Of a stretch of 64,000 nucleotides of DNA, positions 50,001 to 62,000 are shown piece by piece. The stretch spans positions 11,222,001 through 11,286,000 of the forward strand of contig CM060200.1 of NCBI GenBank assembly GCA_030562195.1. Reading direction: 5' to 3'. The translations under genes were made by a program, and so were the position numbers. The first letter of the stretch is position 1; the number at the start of each line of letters is the position of its first letter. The notes beneath the pieces were generated by a model, which was not told the DNA's origin, did not search any database, and saw only the letters and a program-made list of their open reading frames with translations. Source of the DNA: Nipponacmea schrenckii (taxonomy: Eukaryota; Mollusca; Gastropoda; Lottiidae).

Positions 50001-53000
50001 ACTTTAAAACATGGTTTTCATTCTTTGACCAATTAATCCTTGCATAGAAACTAGAATTATACTACAGTGTACAAAGTTTTTCTGTTTTTTATCTTCAGAA
50101 AAAAGAATTGAAACCTTATATATAATGTTTTACACTGTTTTAAATCTTACTGTTTTGAATTCAAGATTTGCTTTTGAATTGTGTACAAACGTGAAAATGG
50201 CCAAAAAAAGAAGTTCAGTACTTACAGCATTTACAGCATTTCCTTGGCATCTATCACATTTCCATGAGATATCAATTTGAATATTTTTAACACCATAGCA
50301 ACCTACAATTTTTAACAATGGCATAATTCTAACAGAAATAAAACCCTAATCTTGTGTTACTTAATTTTAGATATACAAAAGATGCCATTGGTTCTATCCA
50401 AGGACTGTATCATTACCGAGATCAAAGATCACTGTTTCTTATATGCTCTTACGTGGGGCATTTGAATTTCTAGAATTGGTTAATTATTTTGGACAAGGCA
50501 TTCCCAGCGCTTTTCTTCAAAGTGTAAGAGCCTAAATAACATCAATTTCATCAACATCAACTTACTTGCATGTACACACACTTGGCAATCCTCACAAACC
50601 AATAGTGGACTACAGCCATCAGCGTCCATTGAAGGATGAACACCAAAAACACCAGCTGATTCAGCACTGCTAACAAATACAGCGTCTGGTATCATTGGTA
50701 AGGTCTTTTCTGGTACACTGATGGTGTTAGATTTTTGTAAACTAGCTTTACTTATTTCTATACTCCCAGTCTAAAAAAAAAAAAAATGGCATTTCAATAA
50801 AAAATAATCCCCTTACATGACAGTTTTCAATTTTAACATGACATCCAAATGTCTTACAAAAGTTCATAGAAAAAAATCTTGAACTGTAATAACTACATAA
50901 AGACACCTACCTCCACTGTTCTGAACATAGAGCACACAGCACAAAATGGTGCTCTTCTGGACATTATAGAATTATAAATCTCTTCACTTTCAAAATCTAA
51001 TGACTGATTTTGCCATAGTCTGCTTATTGGATGTGCCCACTCCTCTAACAACGACATGTCATTTTTCTTTACATTTTGGACTGACACTGCTCTTTCTGTT
51101 GAACTCTCTGAAATTAAATGTAAAACATACCATATAATCAGATGAACTGCCTGCAAGACATACTGAATCATTGGCTAATGTTATGTTTTAAAGTATCGAT
51201 ACACATAAACTGCATTTCCACTTTAAAGCTAGCTGTATTGCCGAACACACTGTGTTTCCACTTAGTTTATCTGGTTCCCAAACCACTTTCGTCTCGATCA
51301 AAAAAGTGGCACATTTTTGACAGTTCGCGATGTACAAGACTACCGAAGTTGTGCGTGAGACCGTATAACTAGTACTTCTCATTGCCAAACGACGAAAAGC
51401 CATTTCATTTGGCCCCTGATAAATTGCCCAATACAAAAAGGGGGGGGGGGGGGAGGTGGGGGTTTCAGTTCGGCAATTTAACAAGTGGAAACACAGAAAA
51501 GCTAGCTTAAAGCCGGCTTTTTGGCCAAGGAGAAACACCACTATAGTGAGCTATAGTATATGAATTCAAAAATTAGAAACAGAAAATCCCCAAAAATCCA
51601 AGAATTCTTGTGAACTCATCAAAACAGCTGCCATCATTCTAATTATTTGCAAACAATTTAAATCAAGAAGCACAAGATTTATATTTCTATATGTCTTATA
51701 AACAGAAAATCAATCTTTTCAATCAGTGTCTTGTTGTGATAAAAATCTAACTGAAAATACCGCAATACAATGAAACTTACCATCATCAGTATTATTATAT
51801 TTACTACTGTTTTTCTTTTTCTTCACATTTTTATCATTGGGTTTTGTTGATAATGGTTTATTTTCATTCTTATTCATATTACTAATTCTATTTACAGATT
51901 TCATCTTTTTCTTAACAATGGTAGTGGCTTTCTGCGAGTTTGACTTAATGGACAGTTGCTTCTGAAGGTCACCAGAAATATCCTGGCCATCCATAGGGAT
52001 ACCATCCTGAAAGTGTACAAATATTACTTTAGAAATACAAAAATTACTCAAGAGATATATGTAAAATGTACAATTTAGCCATGTATATGCTTTTATTACG
52101 ATGGTTTAATAGTATTAAAACAAAGTTTGTTTGAAGTGTTCATCAAAACCAAGTTATGAATACCAATAGCTCTTGTTGGTAGATAAATAATACCAAAAAA
52201 AGCAATACATATAAATGGAACAGTGGACTGTTTAAAAGGCATTTCCAATTGACAAAACCAGAATATGAGAGGAATATCAGGTTTCAAAGTTTTTGGACCT
52301 TGATAAAAAGTTTGTCATTCTAGTACATTTAGGATTAATACTGATAGGTAGCCAAAACTGTGCTCTGTTAAGAAAAACTTTAGTAGCATTAGTCTAAAAA
52401 ATACTTTTTTTCATCACTCCCATTACATGATTTCTGTATCCCTCTTGCCGTACCATTGAAAATAAAAGCATCAAGCACCAAATTTACAAAAGCGAGACAA
52501 GGAAGGAAAATCAGGGGAAATTGATGAGTACATGAGTAAATAAATAGTATGATAATACAAAAACAGCTGCATGCAGACTGGAATTTTCATAATAGTCAGG
52601 TATCATTCAAGTACATGTAATAATTTAGATTTAAAGTTCAAGTCCATAAGGAGATATACCAATAGAATTTCCTTCATAATAATTTGGGCAAAAGGTAGAC
52701 CAGAACATCTGTCTCTATTCCAAACCTCTTGTTGCTATTTGGACAGATGTAGAGTGGTGTAGAGACAGAAAAAGAAGGCCCTATTAAATGTAGACTTTTC
52801 ACATCGAAACAGGTGCTTTAACCCTACAAGCTAATTTTGACAACCCTTCTTCCACTTGTTATAAATTTCAAAATTTACTTAGACATAAATATGTATACCA
52901 AATTTCATTAATATCCAAGACGCAGCAAGCCTTGCAAGCGAATATGCCCACCAGCAGCTAATTAGTTAGCTAAATGTGAACTGTAAAACAAACTCGATAT

Positions 53001-56000
53001 ATGCATTTAACTTGTGTTCACTCTACAGAAAACAAACTCAGTGTGAAGGGGATTATCATCCACATATTTTCACAAGAATACAGATTTAGCGAACAATCAT
53101 TGTTCCAAGATTACATGTAGACTAAACTGAAGTCTTGCATATTGATCCGCACAACATGCAACATGCAATCCAAAATAATCGGACAGACCATCAAGGCAAC
53201 TAGATATGAAAATAATCCATGAAGAATTGTAGCCTGTAGAGTGACACTAACTACATGTGAACTCGAAAACAACTGCAATATCAAAGTTTTATGCGATATC
53301 TAAGAAGAAAATTATCGGATAGTGTTCATGTTAATAATGATATCAACACACATACAAACAATCAAAAAAATCCATAGAGAATTATAGACTGTAGAGTGAG
53401 CACGGGTGCACCCTATTAATAATGGTGTGAAAAAAGCTAAGTCAGACACGATATTTCGGTGAAAATTTATTCAATCATCACAAAAATCAATAGGGATCAT
53501 CTTCATAAAGACACTGACCCACAAAATAAAAATAAAAAGAATCCATAAAGATTTGTAGCCTGTAGAGTGAGCAGGTGTTGCAACCTTTTAGCTAATGAAG
53601 TGAAAAACGCTAAGTCAAACGCAATATTTAGGTGAAAAATTATCCGATCATCACAAAAATCTATAGGGATCATCTTAATAATGACACTGACCCACAAAAT
53701 AAAAATCAAAAGAATCCATAAAGAATTGCCTGTAGAGTAAGCACGAGTTGCACCCTATAGCTAATGAAGTGAAAAATCTCGAAGTCAGACGCAATCTTTC
53801 GGTGAAAAATTATCTGATTATGATGAAAATCAATAGGGATCATCTTCATAAAGACATTGACCCACAAAAAAAAAAATCAAAAGATTCCATAAAGAATTGT
53901 AGCCTGTAGAGTGAGCACAAGTTGCACCCTATAGCTAATGAAGTGAAAAATGCTTAGTCAGACGTATATTTCAGTGAAAAATTATCCGATCATCAAGAAA
54001 ATCAATCGGGAACATCTTAATAATGACACTGACCCACAACATAAAAATCAAAACAAATTCATAAAGAATTGTAGCCTGTAGAGTACTTATGTGTGGGCAT
54101 ATAAAAAACTGTAGCCTTTATCATACCTTTAAGTGAACTATTTTTTATAAGTCAAGTGCAATAACTCAAAAGATAGCTTGCCAGGCAAGGTAACATACGC
54201 CCACTGGCAGCATTGAATTTGAAAAATAAATAGAGCAATAACTCAAAAAACATTCACGGAATTAATATTGAAGTTAAGGGCAAAAACTCAAAAACTGTTC
54301 ATGGAAAATTGTCAATTTAGAACTTGACCACCATCTTATCTATTTCAATACTCATACCAAGTTTCATCAAATCTATTAAAAAATTGTAGCTTATTTTGTA
54401 CCCACAAATATTTTTGACGCAATTTTACTAAGTCAAGGGCAACAACCCAAAAACCATTTGTTAAAAAAAGTCAGAAATTCAAACTTGACATGTCTTATCA
54501 ATTCTGATGCTTACACCAAGTTCCATCAAAATCCTTTGAAAATTAAAGCTTCTTATTGCAACCACAATAGAATTTTGACGCAATTTTACTAAGTCAAGGG
54601 CAATAACTTAAAACGATTCATTGAAAAACTGTCAAATTCAAACTTGACTGAGGCCTAATCAATTCCAATGCTCACACCAAGTTTCATCAACATCCTCTGA
54701 AAATTGGAGGATTTATTGCATCTAAAATTTTGACAAGATTTTTTGAAATCAAGGGCAATAACTCAAAAACCGTTCATGCGATAATTTCCTTTTTCCAACT
54801 TGACCGAGATATCATCAATATATACATGTATACCAAGTTTCATTAATATCGGATAAAAACTGTAGCCTCTATTGTGGATACAACCCAAATTTGACGTGTT
54901 TTTACTAAGTCAAGTGCAGTAACTCAAAAACCGTTCATGCGATAATTTCCATTTTCGAACTTGACCGAGATATCATCAATATATACATGTATATCAAGTT
55001 TCATTAAGATCGGATAAAAACTGTAACCTCTATCGTGGATACAACAAATGTGGACGGACCGATGGACTGACGGACGGACAGGGGCGACGGCAGATTGTAA
55101 CAAATTTCAAATATGACCCAGATCTCATCAATATGCACATGCATAATAAGTTTTTTATAAAAAAAAATTGCAGCTTCTATTGTTGCCTACAAGAATTGTA
55201 GAAGGACCACTGACGAAGCAATTTTCAAGGGATACTACTTCTTAGCATGAAAATAAAATTTAACTTCTCAAGAATGATCAATATGAGAAAATATTCATCA
55301 GTGAACAAAACTGGTGTCATACAGTAACAGAATCCTTTAAAATTTGGAATACTCACAAAATTAGGTCATTTTTGAAAAACTTATAAGCTTTTTTCAATAA
55401 CCAAATGCATTTTTTGTGAATAACTTAGTTTTAATATTGATTTTTTTTTTGTCACTTATGGCAGCAGGTATATTTACTGAGGGCTCTTATTGGCCAAGTT
55501 TAAAATTTCAAATTTTATGTTCATTCTAAGATCTTTTATCCTTTTAAGTTTACAATTCCATGTGGGTGCATATTCTGAGGGAAATCCCTGACTTCTCGTT
55601 TTGGACTATTTAAAGGGGATAAATGGCATATATAAAGCACATCTACTAGGACATGCAAGATATTTTTTTTAAAGCCAGCTAGCATGCTCTACATTTCAAA
55701 TGGAGACTGAATGGTATAGTGTACAAATAACCATGAAATATAGCTTGCCAAGCATGGTAACATACACCCACATCAGCAGATCTGACTTAAATTATTTAAA
55801 GGCCACTAAATCAGTTACCTACAGATACACATGCCAAAATTCACTGAAACAAAAACCTTTACAAGAGTTTGTCTTACTTTTCTAAAAATTATTTATGAAA
55901 TAATCTAAGTTCTTTCGAGTCCAATAAAATTCAGATGGACGGACTAGCATAGGTGACAATATCAGACCACATTATCATGTGAGGATTAAAACTAGAGAAA

Positions 56001-59000
56001 CGTAAAGAAATGAGTGAGCCAAAGGCTAATAAAAACACTTGTTAACATATACCTTGTTACCTGAGTTATAATATGGTACCATGGGATTATTCATGCTGGC
56101 AACACTACCCGAATCACTAGCTGACAGATTACTCACACCATTGCTATTTACACTAGGTGTATTACACGCTAAAATACTGTTAGGATTCACACTGGATGTA
56201 ATGTCAGGGGGCAATGCATAATTATGCACCCCAACAGGAGAAGTCATAATTTCAGCTTTCAGAGTAGGGGGCGACACTTGAGAACTAGGGACAATGGGTT
56301 GAGGTACAAGTTGCATTGTTTTATAATTCCTTGTCTGGGTGGGAGATAATGATAATTGGAAATCACTTCTTGGAGACCAGTTAGGAGTCCTTGCGGGCGA
56401 TTTCCAAGGATTTTTCATAGTTAAAGGCAGTCCAGATGATCCAGTCACCGTGGATTGTGGAACACTGATCGCACTACGTATTGTTTCACTGGGGTGCACT
56501 GTATTAAACGATGTTTTAACACAATAATTAGATGAGGGTGAGTTCACGTCTATTTTTAATGGTTGATACACACTTGATAAATGCTGCGGTGGCATAGCTC
56601 TGGGTGATTTTGGATTAATTTGTTGAACACCTTGTAAAATAAATCTAGGATGAGAAGATGGAATTTGTTGGGACGGTACTTGTGGTGTTGGTATGCCAGT
56701 TGGTGCTGCATATGAATGGTGATTTTGAGATGCTATCTGCTGTGATGAGGATGGGCTTGTCACCTTGGCAGCTGTATTATTCGATGCAGGTTTGACAATG
56801 GTGTATTTTGGAATATTGTTCACACCAGAAGTATGCGATATCTTTTCATGTGACATTTGTTGAGCAGCTTTTTGAATTTGTTCCATTTGTGCAGCAAGAG
56901 CTTGTCGTAAACTTTGGATTTCTTCATCTGACAGAGGAATCTTCTGTCCTTTCACAATATAGCATTCTTGCGCCAGAACTTGTCTAATCTGCTTCTGAAT
57001 ATGAATTGCATGAGCAGCTGCCTGAATGTCAGTATTGAGTAAAGGAATTTGAGCAGCTTCATTTTTAGGTGTTTTCAAAATGGCTGCTTTGCTATTATGC
57101 ATCACTACTCTCTGTTTAGCTTTAGTATTGTCTTTAGGTTTAACTAAATTCAATGGAGAAGCATCACAACTTGTAGTTGAAGTAGAATAAACAGGCTTTG
57201 TAGCCACCAAGTTATACAATTTTGATTGAGGATGAACTGACTCAGGGCAAGTTACAGGAGGTCTTTCTGGAGACTGAAATAGTTTGGCTTGAGCAGCTGC
57301 TATAGTTTGATCTAAAGAATGACCATTATTGGTAGTAACACTTGATATTTCTGGTTTAACTGGTAACACTGGATAAACATGCTGTTTTATTGCTGGTTGT
57401 TGAATCTTTCCACCACATCGTTGTTGTTGAGCTTGAAGTTTCCGCACAAAGTCAATCGTATCTAAAGGTATTGTTGAAGGCCCTTGTTTGCCCTGGATTT
57501 CAACCACTTTAGCTTGCATTTTCTTTGTTTTCTTAACAGGTGGTTCTGATTGAGTTTCTATCGATGTTGATGCTTGATCATTGGACACATTTACTTCAGG
57601 GCCATCAACTTCCTGCTCCTCCTCATTTGTGTCTTTGTCAGGGGACTTGATTTTATTGATGTCAATACCAAACTGTTTTGCAAAAGCATCTTGGAAGGAT
57701 GATGACATGTTTGCACCAACAGTGGCTTTGGGACGTGCATTATTCTTGCAATATTTCTCTATTTTCCTTTTGGAAGGAACAACTGACTTCTCTCCTTTCT
57801 CTGACTTAACTGTTTCAGCTTCATCATCTTCATTAGCTGTCTCTTCTTTGATTTTCTTTTTTTTCTTCTCTGGTTTTTCTTCTGCTGTTGGCGTGGTACA
57901 ATTTGAGTCATTAGAACCTTCTTTTTCCAATTTCACTTCATTATTTTTGGGCTTTTTCCCTCGCTTTTCAAAGTTCTTGGATGGTGGATGTCGTTTGGAA
58001 ACGGTTCCTGATCCAGATTCTGTTTCCCTGAAATTAAGAATTAATACAATTTCAATATTAGATGATTAGTGAGGAAGAAATTTATTGCCAGAAGATAGTT
58101 TCTTGGTACACATTATATTTTCAATGCCAGGTAAGGTCAAAAGGTTACTTTAACCTAAAGTTGTCAAATTAGATGACTGGGAAATAATCTTAACTTCAAA
58201 AAAAAGCTTGTGGGCCACTCTGTTTTGTTGTTGTATTAATTCTTAAATCATCTAACCCTGATCTGATATTTTTTTTGTATCTATCCTCTGGGTGAGGACC
58301 AATGTCTTCTCCAGCCTTCCATAATGGATATCGATCAGGTTGAAATCTTTTAATAAAACAATCCATACTAATCTTCACTCCATCTTTTCTACATATACAC
58401 TACAAAGAAAATTTGATAGGATTTCACAATAAATTTGAATTAATCAGTGGAATATTTTGACAATAAACAATCAATCAATCAATAACCATGCATTTCTTCA
58501 CAAAAGAGATATCTGAAGACATCAGAAGTGCCAAAATGAAATCAAATATGCAGCACTTAGCTTTGATACCCACTTGATTTCTAGCATGCTACTTTCAATA
58601 GATTTTACTAGTTCTAATTGAAATTAATCACTCACCTGAAGACATCTTTTACCATACTCTATCCATCTTTCAGTAGCAAAATTAGTTGATTCAGCACAAT
58701 TAAAGCCATGATTATATCCAGAATGGTAACCATAGGGAAATGTTATCATAAATTCACCTGCCTCTTGGGTTATCTGTAATAATCAGTATTAACTATTGAA
58801 ATATTATTCATAATATGTAAAGAATCTATGAAATGATTGATTACTACCTCTTTTAATAGATATAAATTTAAGGCTAGACAGTACACGAGAATTCAAATTT
58901 TTAATTTATCACTTGATATGGTGTTTAGAGAGCTTACATCATTCAATTAGTATTAAAAACACATAAGAAAAAGTTTTTGTAGTTAAGAGTTGATTTTTAG

Positions 59001-62000
59001 CTTTGGTAACCATGGAAACGTCGAAAAAAGTCGCAAATTTCAAACCACGATATCTCTAACCCTAATTAAGATAATTGAAATCTGTAAAAGCCAAAATAAA
59101 GCTTATAACAATACTAAGAGATCTTCAGAGGCTTTTTTTGATACAATGAATATTTTGACTGTGACCACAGTGGGAAGAAAATAACCCAAAATTCGACATT
59201 CAAACGCTCATATTTTCGAAACTATTATAGATATCCAAAATCCCTTCTGAAGATTTCTTGGTAATCAAGTGAGCTTTATTGTGCCCAAATTTGACATCTC
59301 TATGATGAAAACTGTGGGAGATATCATGGCTCAAAACAATTTTTTTACAAAATGAGAAAAAAGACTTTGAAGTTCAAGTGTTTATATTTTTAAAACTTTT
59401 TCATATATGACTTTGAATCCTATTGAGGATTTGATCATAATTATATAAACTTGAATGTGTTAAAATTTGACAGCTCTATCTTTAAAACTCTAGTTGTACT
59501 AGTAGTAGAAGAAGCAGAAACATTGTCAATTGAACAACATAGCATGTATTATTAGTATTGACTTCTATATAGCAGAATTTATTATTTCTTGCAATGATTC
59601 ATTGACTATGTTTGTTCTTTGTTTTTCTCATAGTAATACCACAGATTCCATTTTTTTTTTAACCATTTTTAAGAAATAAGTTCATTTAAATGAGAAAATT
59701 AGGAAAAAAAAAACTAAGAAAATACGGTAAATGTCCCGTACGTAAAAATTCGTAGACTCGTTTGTCACGCATTGAACATTTTCCTATGTCAGTAGCGACT
59801 AGTCCGATCGTGCCTACATTAGTGTCCAAGTGCGCATGCTCACTAATAGATGGCGCTGCATTAAACATGCGCAATACAAAATTTATCTCATTTATATTCA
59901 TTGCCCTCAATTATTTATTCTATTGAACTCAGTCATTCCAAATATGGTATTACTCGTGTATTTTGTAGTCGGCTTCTGTCGGTGATTACCGGAGCTAGCA
60001 TTAATAATCAGAGTTATCTCCCTTTTACGGAAATAGCCACAATCACCAGCTTTCAACCGGTATCAACAACATGGCTTCCAATACATTGTCGGCGAAGTTA
60101 TGGACATTTAAAATACGTCTATTTTGGCGTTATTTTTATACAATAATCATTTTCTGGTCGTTGTTAGGAAGATAAAAACATGATTTTCAGTAACTAAATA
60201 AATGTTTTTGAGAAATAAAATGGATTGATCGTATTTAGAAGATATTAAATAAGTTGAAACTATGAAAATGTAATTTTTGATTTTTTTTAAATTTTTGTCC
60301 AATTCTCGTGTACTGTCTAGCCTTAATATCATGAACTTGGTTAATAAGAGTTCTGTGTATAAATTCATTAGTTGAACATAACAGGTGCCATGACTAAAGA
60401 ACGCAATATAACCATTAAGATATTTATCGAAAGACACTGGTAAATTTTCTTTTGAACAAGTGTCTGAGTGAACCACCCCAACATCAGTTACTAGATTTTA
60501 TATATAATACTGACCTTGTTAACAGGAATAGAATATTGTTTCAATATATGAGGTGATATCAGTGTCATTTTATGACGTAAAAACGCTGGGCATGCCTGAA
60601 AACTTCCTGGGAAAAAACCTGCAAAATAATTAATTTATCGATTTAGATACACATTAATAGCCAAAAGTTAAAACCAAACCTTAAAACATGGGTTCCCTTA
60701 TTTTCCTATATATACCATAATTGGACCGGTAATACTTATATCATAGAAAGTAGAGGTGTTCTATTGACTGGGAAAAATACCAAATGGTCCAACAAGTCCT
60801 TAATTAACTCGTAATTAGGCTAATTATGACTGGAATTGCCCCAGTAGGGTAGTACCATAGGTATGTATGTCAATTCTCAAATGCCATTTTTTTTTTTTTT
60901 TATCATCAATTCCGTACATAAACTGACGCAGTGGTTGTTAAGTATGCATGCATGCATACTTGCCCACATTCCTTAATATTTTCCACAACCACAATGGCAT
61001 TTTGGTATTCCATTTATTATCTCTAGCAATAGGCAATAAAACATTTCAATATCACTTTGTAAAAACATTATGAATGAATTTAAATAAGTTTTAACTCACT
61101 AATAATGAAATACAAAATCAATTCTGATACACCTTCATTCATATGACGTCATTTGGTCACGTGAACAAACATGGAGTCTAAATTTAGCATTTCAAAGCAG
61201 ATTAGAATCAAATGGATTCCACAAGCATTTCTACGTCCACATAGGTCTTTTGAACTTGAGAAAAAATGGATTATTCTTAAGAAACCCCAATTAATCATTT
61301 AGTAAGCTTACTTTGGCTCTAATTAGTTAGGGAACCCAACTTTAATATACTAATCAATGATTCTTAAACATTAAATAATCAAGGATTCTTAACCATCAAA
61401 TAATCAATGCTTCTGAAACATTAAATAATCAAGGATTCTTAACCATCAAAAAAATTCATAACAAAATTCACATATCGATGTATATGCATATATATGGGTT
61501 TTTAGCAATTATCTACTGATACCTGATTATCATTGAATTCTTTATTCATCTGCTTAAAAAGGGACAATATGCAGAACAATCATAGCCAAAACATGTCTTA
61601 ATATGTTACTTACATCCATGTATTTCTACATGATCAAACTGAATTTGTTTTAAAAGGATTAATTAAAAACTTAGCGTATTAATTGATAATTAATCCATTT
61701 GACCTAAACAAAATGGCTCAGTTGAAAGTTTAAATCTTCTGAATTCTTAGGGGAGCCGCGGTGGCTCAGTGGGTTAGACGCTTGCTCGCTAACCTGAAGG
61801 TCCAGGGTTCAATCCCGGCAAAGGTCGAGATGAACTTTCAGATTTATCAGCCCGGTTTCCCCTTGTCAGTGATGCAGGTCAGAGGGACTGACATGGTAAA
61901 AGCGTCTAGTCGTTCGGATGGGACAATAAACGGTGGCCCCGTGTGCTACAGGCTGTGCACGTTAAAGATCCCTCGACAGTTGGAAATCGCAAAAAGAGTA

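Noticed and set aside
57581..58069. 162-codon plus-strand frame rich in Ser and Phe
   Set aside because: Exact antisense shadow of the Lys/Glu/Ser-rich start of KDM4 exon 8.
59686..60146. Frames of 74-81 codons in KDM4 intron 5
   Set aside because: They lie inside the TTAA-flanked element and show no transposase motif.
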